Below are positions 40,684 through 49,822 of a stretch of 64,000 bases of DNA, piece after piece. A program made the translations under genes and the position numbers. The notes under the pieces were generated by a model. That model saw nothing but the letters and a program-made list of their open reading frames with translations. It was not told the origin of the DNA and searched no databases. Position 1 is the first letter of the stretch. The number at the start of each line of letters is the position of its first letter. The DNA comes from JBHJGM01 sp050331815 (GTDB lineage Bacteria > Verrucomicrobiota > Verrucomicrobiia > Opitutales > JBHJGM01). Location: positions 186,001 to 250,000 of the forward strand of contig JBHJGM010000004.1 of the NCBI GenBank assembly GCA_050331815.1, in the 5' to 3' direction.

Positions 40684-41619
40684 CTAGCTGCGCGCGGCTT
40701 CGAAGGCTTCGAGCTTGCGGAAGAGGTCCTTGAAGATTGGGTTGCGCCAGCAGCGGCGCGCTTCGACGAACGGCCCGGCGTCGGCAGCAGGTGCGGACAA
40801 GTCCCACTCGATGCTGTCGGTCAGGCGCGGGCGCGGGGTTACGCGGGTGCGGGTAAAGTCGGGATTGACCATCCAGCCGATGGGGGCGAGGTCCCAGATT
40901 TCTTTGGCCCAGGCGTAGTGGTCGGTGTGGTAGCCGCGAAACGTTTCGACAAGATAATCGCAGAGAGGGCCCTTGCCGCCGATGTGCGCCTCCAGCTCGT
41001 GGAGGGTGGTACGCAGGTTTTCAGCCACGCAGGCGCAGGGAAACTGCAGGAGCGGCAGCTTGGATTCGTAGACCACCTGGGAGGCTTTCAGGTCGCCGCG
41101 CAGGTTAAACTCCTTGGCGCTGTCCCAGTGGGTTGGCTGGCCACCAAGCCACAGAAGCGTCATCTTCGGGGCGATGGAGGGGTCCATCAGGAGGGAGGAG
41201 GCGACGTTGGTCAGCGCTCCGATGGCGATGACGTACAGACGCTCGCCGTCGGCTTCCGCCGCCTGTACGTGCTCCAGCAGGGCCTTGGCCGCCTCGCTTT
41301 CCACGGGGGTGGTCTTATCCGGGAGCCAGGCTGCTGAGCCCTTGCGCACGGCGGGCCTTTGTGCCTGCGGCTGCCCCATGCGGTCCAGCAGGGTCAGGAT
41401 CTCGTCGTAGCTTTTTTGCATACCGTCGGCCGGTCCATCCGAGCGGTCGTTGTGAAAGGGCGTGGCGTGGATGGCCTCAACGCGCATGCGGTCCGGGCTG
41501 AGCAGCGCATGAGCTACGGCAAACTGGTCGTCGATCTCGTTGTAGGTGTCGGTATCGAGCACGACCCGAACGGCCTGGGTTGGCGGGTCAAGCGGAGAGG
41601 GGTTTGCAGGTGTATTCAT
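40684..41619 (-). CDS. Inosine/uridine-preferring nucleoside hydrolase family protein
   Basis: N-ribohydrolase of 311 residues. The calcium-binding signature VVLDTDTYNEIDDQFAVAHALL is at the N-terminus. Further family marks are IAIGALTNVASSLLMDP, LLWLGGQPTHWDSAKEFNLRGDLKASQVVYE and the late His/Asp region. ATG 41619 was chosen because it sits 7 bases after hemL and the upstream frame overlaps that gene. It probably cleaves purine or pyrimidine nucleosides for salvage; specificity is unknown. Confidence 0.88.
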   Translation of the reverse strand: MNTPANPSPLDPPTQAVRVVLDTDTYNEIDDQFAVAHALLSPDRMRVEAIHATPFHNDRSDGPADGMQKSYDEILTLLDRMGQPQAQRPAVRKGSAAWLPDKTTPVESEAAKALLEHVQAAEADGERLYVIAIGALTNVASSLLMDPSIAPKMTLLWLGGQPTHWDSAKEFNLRGDLKASQVVYESKLPLLQFPCACVAENLRTTLHELEAHIGGKGPLCDYLVETFRGYHTDHYAWAKEIWDLAPIGWMVNPDFTRTRVTPRPRLTDSIEWDLSAPAADAGPFVEARRCWRNPIFKDLFRKLEAFEAARS

Positions 41620-41626
41620 AAATGCA

Positions 41627-42913
41627 TTACAAGGCGCGGATGGCCGCGCACAGCACGTCGGCGGTTTGTTCGATGTCTTCCTTGTCATGAGCCGCGCTCA
41701 AAAAACAAGTCTCGAAAGGCGAGGGGGGTAGGTAAACGCCATGGTCCAGCGCATGGCGAAAAACCTGCGCGAAGCGTGCTTTGTCCGCTGCCAGCGCGTC
41801 GTCGAAATCAAGCACGGGGCCTTCGCGAAAGAAGAGGCTGAACATGGAGCCGGTTTGCGGCACGACCAGCGGCAGGCCCTTGTCACGCGCTTCGACCTCC
41901 AGGGACGCCTTCAAGGTGTGGGCGTGAGTGTGCAGTTGATCGTACGGGTCGGTTTCGCGCAGGCGCTGAAGTGAGGCGATGCCCGCCGCCATCGCAAGAG
42001 GGTTTCCGCTAAGCGTCCCGGCCTGATAGACGGGACCTTCCGGCGCGAGGTGGTCCATGATCTCGGCCTTCCCGCCAAAAGCCCCCACCGGTAGGCCGCC
42101 GCCGATGATTTTGCCAAAACAGGACAGGTCGGGGCGCACACCTTCAGCCGCCTGTACGCCGCCTAGGCCAATGCGAAAGCCCGTCATCACCTCGTCAAAG
42201 ATCAGCACCGAGCCGTGTTGCGTGCACAGTTGGCGCAAGGTGTGCAGGTAGCCCGTTTCGGGCAGGAGCAGGCCGCAGTTGGCGGGGTAGGGCTCCAGGA
42301 TGACGCCTGCGATTTCATGGCCCTTTTCGGCGAAACAATCCTGCAATCGCTGCAGATCGTTGTAAGGCAGCACGAGCGTCTCAGCGGCAAAGCTGGCCGG
42401 TACCCCCGCACTGTCAGGCCGGCCAAAGGTCACGGCACCCGAGCCGGCGGCGACGAGTAAGGAGTCGACATGCCCGTGATAGCAGCCAGCAAACTTGATG
42501 ATCTTGTCACGACCGGTGAAGCCGCGGGCCAGCCGAATTGCGCTCATCGTGGCTTCGGTGCCGCTGTTGGTCATGCGCACTTTCTCAAGTGAGGGAACCA
42601 ACTCGCAGAGGAGCTCGGCCATTTCGACTTCGTAGGGGTTGGGCGTGCCAAAGCTGGTGCCTTTTTCAAGCGCTTGGGCCACCGCTGTGCGAACGGTGGG
42701 GTGGTTGTGGCCGTGAATCGCCGGGCCCCAGGTGCACACATAATCGATCAGGGCGGCCCCGTCGGCGGTGTGCAGGCGGCTGCCTTCGGCGCGCTCGGTG
42801 AAAAAGGGCTCGCCCCCGACCGAGCGGAAAGCCCGCACCGGCGAATTTACCCCGCCAGGTATGCGGCGCAGCGCCCGGTTGAACAAGTCATGCGAAGTCT
42901 CCGTAACCGTCAC
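41627..42913 (-). CDS. hemL: Glutamate-1-semialdehyde 2,1-aminomutase
   Basis: PLP enzyme of the C5 tetrapyrrole pathway producing 5-aminolevulinate, 428 residues. Diagnostic blocks are FNRALRRIPGGVNSPVRAFRSVGG at the N-terminus, YVCTWGPAIHGHNHP, VRMTNSGTEATMSAIRLARGFTGRDKIIKFAGCYHGH, and the PLP-lysine segment FGKIIGGGLPVGAFGG, then YQAGTLSGNPLAMAAG. The nucleoside hydrolase gene follows in the same direction. It is divergent from the SDR gene across about 90 bases. Confidence 0.96.
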   Translation of the reverse strand: MTVTETSHDLFNRALRRIPGGVNSPVRAFRSVGGEPFFTERAEGSRLHTADGAALIDYVCTWGPAIHGHNHPTVRTAVAQALEKGTSFGTPNPYEVEMAELLCELVPSLEKVRMTNSGTEATMSAIRLARGFTGRDKIIKFAGCYHGHVDSLLVAAGSGAVTFGRPDSAGVPASFAAETLVLPYNDLQRLQDCFAEKGHEIAGVILEPYPANCGLLLPETGYLHTLRQLCTQHGSVLIFDEVMTGFRIGLGGVQAAEGVRPDLSCFGKIIGGGLPVGAFGGKAEIMDHLAPEGPVYQAGTLSGNPLAMAAGIASLQRLRETDPYDQLHTHAHTLKASLEVEARDKGLPLVVPQTGSMFSLFFREGPVLDFDDALAADKARFAQVFRHALDHGVYLPPSPFETCFLSAAHDKEDIEQTADVLCAAIRAL

Positions 42914-43005
42914 AAAACTTACATGGACCCGCCCGCCAGCCTTGGCAAGACCCTCAAAGCCCTTACGAACTTGCGCGCGCAGGGGCTCGCTTGCATGTGT
43001 GCTGG

Positions 43006-43920
43006 ATGCAATGGGCTGATTTAAGGGGTAAGCGACTGGTTGTTTTGGGTGCTGGCTACGTAGGGGGCGAGGCAGCCCGGCAGGCGCAGCGCGCAGGTCT
43101 GGAGGTGGTCGCGCTCACTCGCAATGCGGCTACCGCCCAAGCCCTTGAAGCCGATCAGGTGCCCTGCGTGGTCGCCGAGTTGCACGGCAAACAATGGCAC
43201 TCCCGGATCGAGCCCGAGGCCGACTTTGTGGTAAACACAGTGAGTAGCGCGGGCGGCGGGCTGGAAGGCTATCAACTCTCTTACGTGGACGGGCAGCGCT
43301 CGCTCGTCGAATGGACGCGCGCTGGCCAGATTGCCCGCGCAGTGTTTACCAGCGCCACGAGCGTGTACCCGCAGATCGATGGTGGCTGGGTCGACGAAGG
43401 TGCATCCAGCGCAGGCTGCACCCAAGCCGGCCAGCTGCTGCTCGAAGCTGAAAACGTGCTCCTGCAGGCCGATGCGCCGCTGCAAAAGCGGATTGTTTTG
43501 CGGCTGGCGGGTATCTACGGGCCGACCCGACACATGTACCTCAACCAGCTGGAGCGAGGCGAGACGACCTTCAGCGGCCAGGGCGACACTTATCTGAATC
43601 TCATCCACCGCGACGACGCCGTCCGCGCGATTCTGGCCGCGTTGCTGGCTCCGGAACTGCCCGAACTGTCCATTTTCAACATTGCCGACGGCAGCCCCGC
43701 GCTGAAGCAGGACATCGTCCGTTGGCTGGCTGCGCAGTGCGGACAGGACCCGGCGGCGATCATCTTCGATCCGCAGGCGGCTTCCGCTCGGCGCACCTTG
43801 CCCGATGGGAGCGTGCCCAATCGCCGCGTCACCATCGAGCGGGCGCAGCAAATTTTGGACTGGAACCCGACGTATGCCTCCTTTCGCGAAGGCTACGCGC
43901 CGATCCTCAAAGCCACCTGA
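43006..43920 (+). CDS. NAD(P)-dependent epimerase/dehydratase-like SDR
   Basis: Extended short-chain dehydrogenase of the YeeZ-like group, 304 residues. The nucleotide-binding motif is VVLGAGYVGGEAARQAQ, then VVNTVSSAGGG, FTSATSVYPQIDGGWVDE (YeeZ-type 'SSTSVYG' equivalent), LRLAGIYGPTRH, NLIHRDDAVRAILAAL and IFNIADGSPALKQDIVRWLA. The usual catalytic YxxxK is not evident, as in other YeeZ relatives. ATG 43006 was chosen; TTG 42991 and GTG 42997 are in frame. It is divergent from hemL. Confidence 0.82.
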   Translation: MQWADLRGKRLVVLGAGYVGGEAARQAQRAGLEVVALTRNAATAQALEADQVPCVVAELHGKQWHSRIEPEADFVVNTVSSAGGGLEGYQLSYVDGQRSLVEWTRAGQIARAVFTSATSVYPQIDGGWVDEGASSAGCTQAGQLLLEAENVLLQADAPLQKRIVLRLAGIYGPTRHMYLNQLERGETTFSGQGDTYLNLIHRDDAVRAILAALLAPELPELSIFNIADGSPALKQDIVRWLAAQCGQDPAAIIFDPQAASARRTLPDGSVPNRRVTIERAQQILDWNPTYASFREGYAPILKAT

Positions 43921-44068
43921 CCTCACAACCTCTCGATCACCCGACCTCAGGACAACTAGACGACCGGACAAGCCGACGACCCGAAACATCCCCTTGACTC
44001 ACTCGGGTCTCGGGCGAAGCGTTGCGGTCGTCGTAGCATTCGCAACCCGCACACAGGAGACACGCGCC

Positions 44069-44389
44069 ATGGCAATGGGAGTTGGCAAAATGATGAAGCA
44101 ACTGGCCAAGGTCCAGAAGCAGATGACCGAGGCACAGGACGCCCTCGCCGACGAGATTCTGGAGATTTCCTCCGGCGGCGGGGCCATCGCGATTCAGATC
44201 AACGGACAGGGTGAGTTCAAAAACATCACCCTCGACCCTGAGTTTCTGAAGGAGGACCCGGAATTTGTTCAGGAGACGCTGCTGGCGGCGGTGCAGGAGG
44301 CTTGCGAAAAGGCGAAGGCACGTAACGAAGACGTCATGGCCGAAATCCAGTCCAGCGTACAGATGCCCGGCATGCCGGGCATGATGTAG
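44069..44389 (+). CDS. ybaB: YbaB/EbfC family nucleoid-associated protein
   Basis: DNA-binding protein of 106 residues forming tweezer-like dimers. Recognised by GKMMKQLAKVQKQMTEAQDALADEILEISSGGGAIAIQINGQGEFKNITLDPEFL. The C-terminus is Met-rich (MPGMPGMM), as is common in the family. An AGGAGA ribosome binding site precedes ATG 44069. The usual linkage of ybaB with recR is kept: recR starts 67 bases downstream. Confidence 0.93.
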   Translation: MAMGVGKMMKQLAKVQKQMTEAQDALADEILEISSGGGAIAIQINGQGEFKNITLDPEFLKEDPEFVQETLLAAVQEACEKAKARNEDVMAEIQSSVQMPGMPGMM

Positions 44390-44456
44390 GCGTCATTACT
44401 ACGCATGCTCGTAGTGAAAGACACCTACAAGTCATCGTTCACACATTTGACGTCTT

Positions 44457-45056
44457 GTGACTCCGGCCTTTGACAGGCTGCACGCGCTTTTGAAGCAGTT
44501 GCCCGGCCTGGGCAGCCGTTCCGCCGAACGGCTTGCCTTGCACCTGCTGGTGGAAAAGCCGGAGCGCATGGCCCCGCTTTTAGAAACGCTGCAGTTGGCC
44601 AGTACTGTGCTGAGGCCCTGCTCGCGCTGCGGCTCGCTGGCCGAGGGCGAGCTTTGCAACATTTGCGCGGATACCTCGCGAAATTCGGGCCAACTGTGTG
44701 TGGTGGAGAGCGTGCCGGAGGTGCTCGCTCTGGAGCGCGCGGGTGTCTATCGCGGGTACTACCATGTGCTGCACGGGCGTCTTTCGCCGCTGCACGACGT
44801 CGGGCCTGAGCAGCTGAATTTAGAGAGCCTTGGCAAGCGCTTGCAGGCGGAGCCCATCAACGAGCTGATCCTCGCCCTTTCCAACGACATCGAGGGCGAG
44901 GCGACCTGCCACTATATTCAGGAGGAGTGCCTGCCCAGGGACGGCCGTGTGATCCAGCTGACGCGCATCGGCTTTGGGTTGCCCAGTGGCGGTGGTCTCG
45001 GTTTGGCCGATGCCGCGACCGTCCGCACGGCCCTCGAAGGCCGCCGGAGCTATTGA
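44457..45056 (+). CDS. recR: Recombination protein RecR
   Basis: Recombination mediator working with RecF/RecO at gaps, 199 residues from a GTG start. The N-terminal helix-hairpin-helix LLKQLPGLGSRSAERLALHLL, zinc finger CSRCGSLAEGELCNIC and Toprim domain (LCVVESVPEVLALERAGVYRGYYHVLHGRLSPL) are all in order. The C-terminal VIQLTRIGFGLPSGGGLGLAD segment is standard. It is paired with ybaB as in many genomes. No further gene follows until tRNA-Gly. Confidence 0.96.
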   Translation: MTPAFDRLHALLKQLPGLGSRSAERLALHLLVEKPERMAPLLETLQLASTVLRPCSRCGSLAEGELCNICADTSRNSGQLCVVESVPEVLALERAGVYRGYYHVLHGRLSPLHDVGPEQLNLESLGKRLQAEPINELILALSNDIEGEATCHYIQEECLPRDGRVIQLTRIGFGLPSGGGLGLADAATVRTALEGRRSY

Positions 45057-45454
45057 AGCCTGCGGGTCGATTCTGCGGCATGGTCCTGAGTCTTTCGAGA
45101 GGCCGACGCGGCGATGGCGCGGACGGTTCAGAAGGCCCTGTGGCGCCCATGAGCCAATTCGCTGCTTCTGGTAATTTGGCCTAATGCTAGGGCATTGAGT
45201 CAGGCGACGACGGTGCGTTCTGCCTTTGAGTTGGCCGCGGGAATCACTGAGCCCGGTTGCGTCTCGGCCTCATTGGACGGCCCGCGAGCCGTCATTGCGA
45301 GAAGCCTGTAGCGACGTGGCATCCCAAAGGACGTCACATCCACACCGAAAATCTACGCCTGCGAAGCGAGGCCCTTCACGTCGCTGACGCAACTTCCGCG
45401 CGACCCTTTTCCGTTGTCTTCGGGGGCGGCTCAAGCAAAGCTCTCACCAACGTA
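45057..45454. other. Noncoding stretch between recR and tRNA-Gly
   Basis: No credible ORF or RNA gene apart from the REP-like element at 45291. I looked for an SRP RNA here, because dnaX-ybaB-recR regions sometimes carry one, and did not see its conserved GGAAGGAAGCA-type loop. Confidence 0.5.
45291..45324 (+). repeat. REP-like dispersed element, copy 2
   Basis: Starts GTCATTGCGAGAAGCCTG and ends GCGACGTGGCATCC; same skeleton as the element at 19679-19713, with a diverged middle and one missing A. Located between recR and tRNA-Gly. Confidence 0.6.
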
Positions 45455-45529
45455 GCGGGCGTAGTACAACGGCCAGTATGCGGGCTTCCCAAGCCTGAGA
45501 TGGGGGTTCGATTCCCCCCGCCCGCACCA
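45455..45529 (+). tRNA. tRNA-Gly (anticodon CCC)
   Basis: 75 bases including an encoded CCA. Acceptor GCGGGCG/CGCCCGC pairs fully, with discriminator A. Anticodon stem CGGGC/GCCTG (one G-U) encloses loop TTCCCAA with anticodon CCC at 45488-45490. The T-arm is GGGGGTTCGATTCCCCC. Confidence 0.95.
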
Positions 45530-45675
45530 GCCTAGCGAACTTCTTATAGCAGTCCTTTGAACTGTGCTGATAAGTGCTGCGATTCAGCCAAGCGCGAGAG
45601 CTTCACACTCTTTAATCTCCCCTTTTCTTGGCGGGCTTTGCGGCCTTCTGTGAATGTACTAGAGTTGATACTTGT

Positions 45676-46212
45676 TCACTCCGTGCTCGCGTGTGCGGCG
45701 GGGCGTGCTGATGAAGTAGCGCCCAGTTCATCTTCGCGGAGGTAGATAAAGACGAGACAGATGCCGAGGATGGTGAACATACGAAAGGCGGCGTCCTGGC
45801 CGTTCCAAATCGGTGATTGCCACATGACAAACCATTCGCCGCCCACGGTGATGAAAGCGACAAACCACTGCAAAAGCCCCAGGGTGAGCGCGCCGTAGGC
45901 GAGGTCTTTGGCGCGATCGAATTCCGAAGCGGGCGCACCCAGCTTGACGAAAAGCTTCCAGGCTGCCCAGACGCAGAGAACCATCGTGGCGACTTCCCAG
46001 ATAATGATGGTCGCGTAAAAGATATGATAGACAACCTCGCTGTTGATGGCGCGCCACATCAGCTTATTGCCCTCGAAGGTGGTTTCCATGCTGAGCACGC
46101 CTTCGACAAAATCGTAGTTCGAGCCGTAGTCGGTGAGGTTGTTCAGCACGACCAGGAAATAAAAAAAGGCGACGGCCAGCAGCAGGGCGATTTTTGAGAT
46201 TCGAGAGATCAT
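45676..46212 (-). CDS. DUF2165 family membrane protein
   Basis: Small integral membrane protein of 178 residues with four hydrophobic helices. DUF2165 features are IALLLAVAFFYFLVVLNNLTDYGSNYDFV, HIFYATIIIWEVATMVLCVWAAW, and GLLQWFVAFITVGGEWFVMWQSPIWNGQDAAFRMF. Its function is unknown. It lies 72 bases after the cytosine-deaminase-like gene on the same strand, so it is likely the last gene of that operon. tRNA-Gly lies beyond it. Confidence 0.83.
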   Translation of the reverse strand: MISRISKIALLLAVAFFYFLVVLNNLTDYGSNYDFVEGVLSMETTFEGNKLMWRAINSEVVYHIFYATIIIWEVATMVLCVWAAWKLFVKLGAPASEFDRAKDLAYGALTLGLLQWFVAFITVGGEWFVMWQSPIWNGQDAAFRMFTILGICLVFIYLREDELGATSSARPAAHASTE

Positions 46213-46284
46213 GGCAGCGGCGCGTGATGGATGATGAGAAGTGTGAACGTCAGAAAGGAAGCGAGGGCTCGTGTGGGGGATGCT

Positions 46285-47622
46285 TCAGACCGGAGTAGGG
46301 TGTTTGGCGAAGGCAGGCAGTTCGGAATACGGCGGGGGCGAGGCGTCGATTTCAGTTTCACCGTGAAAGACGCGGCGCGGTAGCCCCCGCCGGCTGAACA
46401 ACTCGCTGAGGTTGCGTGCCTCGAAGGCGATGAGCACCGCCTGTGCGCCCGGAGCCAGGTGGCCACTATTGGGCAAACCCATCATCCAGGCCGGGTGCCG
46501 AGCCACGGAGTACAGGCCTTCGTCGGGCCGCGTATCCAGATGAGCGATACGCCAGCTCTCGGTCAGGACCTCGGCTATGTCGAAATCACCAAAGGCGAAA
46601 AAGGCGTCGCGGACGTTGTCGCTGGCAAAGGCGACAGGCACACCGGCTTCAAGCAGTTCGTGGGCGAGGGTCAGTCCGCGCCACTGCGGCGTCAGCGGAT
46701 TTGCCAAGGTGCTTTCATCGGCGAAGGCGCGCCCCTGCAGGTACAGATTGCACATGGAGAGGGCGATCACGCCGAGGCCGGCGTCCTTGCACCGGGCGAT
46801 GGTTTCGCGCTGCGCTCGCGGGTCCTGCCGGGACAGCGAGCAGCAATGCCCACACACCACGCGCCCCTCGAAGCCGTTGCGGATGACTGCCTCAGCGGTG
46901 GCGCGCAGGGCGACGGAGTCGGGGTCGTGAGTTTCGTCGACGTGCAGGTCGATGCCGAGTTGGTAGTCCCGGGCGGTGGCCAGCAGCCGGTCGAGTTGGA
47001 GGTCGATGTCCGGGTTGGCTTTGGAAAATCCGCCAAGGGCCGCGCCACCGTGCTGCTTCGTCATGTCCGCGATGATCGCGCCGCGCGGCGAATCCCATTC
47101 GGCCATGCCGCAGAGGCTGACCGATTGGATCGTTAAGTACGGCGCGAATTCCGCACGCAGTTGCGCGGTGACGGCGTGGGCGATGGCGCCAACCTCGGGC
47201 GAGGAGTCCAGGTGTGTGCGCAGGGCCGTCGTGCCGTGGGCGCGGGCGCAGCGCAGGCTGTAGCGACCACGTGCAAGCAGGTCTTCCTCGGACCAGTTCA
47301 CGGTATCCGCGTGAAGTGTCTGAATGGCGTTGTCGAAGGTACCGGTCAGGTTGGGCGCGCGAAACCAGGTGTGGGCCTTGTCGAGGTGAGTGTGTGCGTC
47401 GACGAGGCCGGGAAAAACCAGCCGCTCGCTAAGATCGATCCGCGTTGTGTCGTCCGTAGCATTCGGCGATTCGCCGCTCAACTGCACAGACGCAATCGTA
47501 TCCGCTGCTACCTCGATGTCGCACAGCGCGGTGGCCTCACCGGCAAAGGGTTGCGGGACGTCCGCGCCCAGACCATCGGGCAGATAGGCCAGGGGGACGC
47601 GGGCTCGCTCGAAGCGGGTCAT
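46285..47622 (-). CDS. Cytosine-deaminase-like amidohydrolase
   Basis: Metal-dependent amidohydrolase of 445 residues, related to bacterial CodA and N-isopropylammelide-type deaminases. The metal ligands are PGLVDAHTHLDKAH (HxH), LDLHVDETHD-like IDLHVDETHDPDS (His), GHCCSLSRQ (His) and ASDNVRDAF (Asp). The flanking N- and C-terminal beta-sandwich parts are complete. It would hydrolyse an amine or amide on a nitrogen ring such as cytosine or a related pyrimidine or triazine. It starts 8 bases after an NMT1/THI5-type binding protein gene, a link common for pyrimidine-type substrates. The exact substrate is unknown. Confidence 0.85.
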   Translation of the reverse strand: MTRFERARVPLAYLPDGLGADVPQPFAGEATALCDIEVAADTIASVQLSGESPNATDDTTRIDLSERLVFPGLVDAHTHLDKAHTWFRAPNLTGTFDNAIQTLHADTVNWSEEDLLARGRYSLRCARAHGTTALRTHLDSSPEVGAIAHAVTAQLRAEFAPYLTIQSVSLCGMAEWDSPRGAIIADMTKQHGGAALGGFSKANPDIDLQLDRLLATARDYQLGIDLHVDETHDPDSVALRATAEAVIRNGFEGRVVCGHCCSLSRQDPRAQRETIARCKDAGLGVIALSMCNLYLQGRAFADESTLANPLTPQWRGLTLAHELLEAGVPVAFASDNVRDAFFAFGDFDIAEVLTESWRIAHLDTRPDEGLYSVARHPAWMMGLPNSGHLAPGAQAVLIAFEARNLSELFSRRGLPRRVFHGETEIDASPPPYSELPAFAKHPTPV

Positions 47623-47630
47623 GCCTGATT

Positions 47631-48632
47631 TCAGGGTGCGGTGGACGAAACGGCAACGGGGGCCGTGGTCGGGAGCATGGCATCGAGATCGACCGGCTCC
47701 TTGAGGATGCCCTCGGACATGAAAAAGGCGACATTGTCGGCCCAGACTTTGCGCTGCATAGGCTGCATGGGCGCGTGTCCGGCCGGGGTCACCAAGTCGG
47801 CAATGCGGGCCAGGGAACGCTGTTGGTAGACGGGGTCGAGGTCCGGATTGTACTTCTTGAGGATCAGATCGACGGTTTCCTGCTGATGGATGAGCGCGTA
47901 GAGCCAGCCCCGAGCCAGGGCGCGTTCGAAGCGCGGATACAAGTCGGGGTGCGCCTGGGTCTGCGCTGCTGAGGCGAAGACCACCTGGGAATACGCGCTG
48001 TAGCCGTAATCTTCGGCGAGAAAGCTTTGGGCCTGGCCGCCGGTTTGCATCTGCAGGCGCACAAATTCGTCGATGTAGTAGCCCTGGATGAAATCGACCT
48101 TGCCGTCCAACAGCGGCTGCATCTTGTCGTAGCCGACGTCCATGATTTCGACTTCTTCGAGGCTGACATCGGCCCCCTTGAGAATGCGCTTCATGACGCG
48201 TTTGCCGTCGGGGTTCACGCCCACGCGCTTGCCCTTGAGGCTGGGGGTGCCGGTGTACTGAGTCGGTGGCAGGTACATCCAGACCAGCGGGCTGCGCTGA
48301 AACATCGCGCCGAGGGCGACGATGTCGGCACCGTCCGCGCGGTCGAGCAGCAGCACGTTGCTCTCGGCGCAGCCAAAGGCGATGTCGGCATCCAGCACGG
48401 CCCCTACGGTGTTTTGGTCCGGCACGGATTCGCGCAGTTCAACGTCGAGGCCTTCTTCGGCGAAGTAGCCCTGCTCGATGGCCTGATACAGTCCGGCGAA
48501 CTGGGCGTTAAAGATCCAGTCCAACTGCATCACGACTTTGGTCGTGTCGGCGGCGCGGGCAGGCGAAGGTGCGGCCACGGTAAGGAGGAGGCTGGCGGCG
48601 ATGATGGGCCGTAGAAAGGTCTGGCAGGTCAT
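47631..48632 (-). CDS. NMT1/THI5-like ABC substrate-binding protein (1)
   Basis: Periplasmic binding protein of 333 residues with a cleavable signal (ASLLLTVAAPSPARA). The NMT1/THI5 pattern is KVVMQLDWIFNAQFAGLYQAIEQGYFAEEGLDVEL, VLDADIAFGCAESNVLLL, SLKGKRVGVNP and FIQGYYIDEFVRLQ. Relatives bind hydroxymethylpyrimidine, formylaminopyrimidine or other small heterocycles. Its ATG overlaps the TGA of the cytochrome c gene. No permease or ATPase sits in this operon; it might share those at 60099 and 63283. Confidence 0.88.
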   Translation of the reverse strand: MTCQTFLRPIIAASLLLTVAAPSPARAADTTKVVMQLDWIFNAQFAGLYQAIEQGYFAEEGLDVELRESVPDQNTVGAVLDADIAFGCAESNVLLLDRADGADIVALGAMFQRSPLVWMYLPPTQYTGTPSLKGKRVGVNPDGKRVMKRILKGADVSLEEVEIMDVGYDKMQPLLDGKVDFIQGYYIDEFVRLQMQTGGQAQSFLAEDYGYSAYSQVVFASAAQTQAHPDLYPRFERALARGWLYALIHQQETVDLILKKYNPDLDPVYQQRSLARIADLVTPAGHAPMQPMQRKVWADNVAFFMSEGILKEPVDLDAMLPTTAPVAVSSTAP

Positions 48633-49522
48633 GGGAAGTAAAGGCTCATAAAGGAACGAAGCGCTTCGAGTTCGGCTTTGGTCAGGTGCGGGTTGGGCGA
48701 CATCTTGGAGGCCGGGTTGGCCTGGGTGGGATTTTTTGTGTATTTAAAAAAGTACTCTTTGTTGTAGCGCGCGTGGGAGGCCAGAACGACGAAGTTGCGC
48801 TCGCCCACGTTGCCACCAAAGGAATTGTCCTCCCACTGGTGGCAGTTCATGCAGTTGTTCATGTAGATGTAACGACCGCGCGCTTGCTGGGCGTTCAGGT
48901 TGGCGAAGCGCCCGCTGTAAATAGGTTTGAAGGTCTTTGCGTAGTTGGCGGCTTCGATGCGGACGCCGCCCCACGGCTCCTTGGAAGGGAAGTAAAAGAG
49001 GTCTTCAAAATGGGGCGCGATCTCGGTGCTCGCGGTCACGTAATAGGGGCCGAAGTCGAGACCGGAAGCTGTCCGGGGCCAGTCGGGTGGGGATTTGCCA
49101 TCGATCTGCAGGACGATGAAGGGGTGGTATTCGGAGACGAGTTCGCGGGTGAAGAAAGAATAGTAAGAATCCTTGCAGTGGACGATCAGCACGTCGGTTT
49201 CGTCCTTGAGGGGGAGCACCTTTTTCAGCTCGGAGAGGAACAGGATGCGGCAGAAACGCAGTTCGCCGGGCCAGAACTCCATCTCGACGTCGAGGTCCTG
49301 CGTGGGCAAGGCAAGCAGGTCTTCGTGCTTGATAAATCGGGACTCGCCATCGGCCAGGCCCTCCAGCAAACCGGTAACCTCGAGATCGGTGGGCGAGGTT
49401 CGTTCGGTATGCAAAGTAAGCGCGGGTCCAGACTCAGCGTATCCGAGAAAAGGATACAGCAGCGTGCAGAAAATCGCCAAACACTTTAGACGCCCAGACC
49501 GTGCCCGGTTAAAAATGCGCAT
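48629..49522 (-). CDS. Exported fusion: sulfite-oxidase-like fold domain plus cytochrome c
   Basis: Periplasmic protein of 297 residues with a signal peptide. Residues about 45-145 resemble the oxidoreductase molybdopterin-binding (SUOX-type) fold: LEVTGLLEGLADGE..., HEDLLALPTQDLDVEMEFWPGELRF, ILFLSELKKVLPL and FIVLQIDGKSPP. No clear cofactor Cys in the usual context is seen, so this half may be non-catalytic. The C-terminal half is a mono-haem cytochrome c: C214-M-N-C217-H218 and Met264 in SKMSPNPHL as axial ligand. It is translationally coupled (ATGA) to the binding-protein gene, which is unusual. It may deliver electrons to or from an unseen periplasmic enzyme. Confidence 0.8.
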   Translation of the reverse strand: MRIFNRARSGRLKCLAIFCTLLYPFLGYAESGPALTLHTERTSPTDLEVTGLLEGLADGESRFIKHEDLLALPTQDLDVEMEFWPGELRFCRILFLSELKKVLPLKDETDVLIVHCKDSYYSFFTRELVSEYHPFIVLQIDGKSPPDWPRTASGLDFGPYYVTASTEIAPHFEDLFYFPSKEPWGGVRIEAANYAKTFKPIYSGRFANLNAQQARGRYIYMNNCMNCHQWEDNSFGGNVGERNFVVLASHARYNKEYFFKYTKNPTQANPASKMSPNPHLTKAELEALRSFMSLYFP

Positions 49523-49822
49523 GCACAGGCGGGAGCAGGGAACATGCCCAACCGGCCAACCTTGTGCGCATCCATAAGCACCCGAAACACTTTTATGACC
49601 TTGTCACTAATTACGATAAAAAGGTGCTGGCCACCGGCGCCGTTGTGGTGATTTGCAAGAACAAGCGCGTCTTAAGTCCAACCCCTATGCAATCTGAGCG
49701 AAACGCAATACCTAGTGTGTTGCCGGTCGAAAACCAGCGGATCATTCCAAGCCAGGCTTCAGTTAAATGGCATGGCCGATGCTCCCGGGCCGATTGGCGT
49801 AGAACCACTAAGAGCATCAACC
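49523..49822. other. Divergent intergenic region upstream of the TonB-dependent receptor
   Basis: Holds the promoters of the cytochrome c operon and the receptor. I examined it for TPP and cobalamin riboswitch motifs because of the neighbouring THI5-type and TonB genes and found none. No strong operator-like palindrome is evident. Confidence 0.45.

Noticed and set aside
43921..44068. Possible tandem repeat (CGAC/CCGAC-rich) before ybaB
   Set aside because: The repeats are too short and irregular to define a unit; treated as low-complexity intergenic DNA.
49523..49822. TPP or cobalamin riboswitch upstream of the receptor
   Set aside because: Looked for because of THI5-type and TonB genes; none of the conserved cores of these riboswitches is present.
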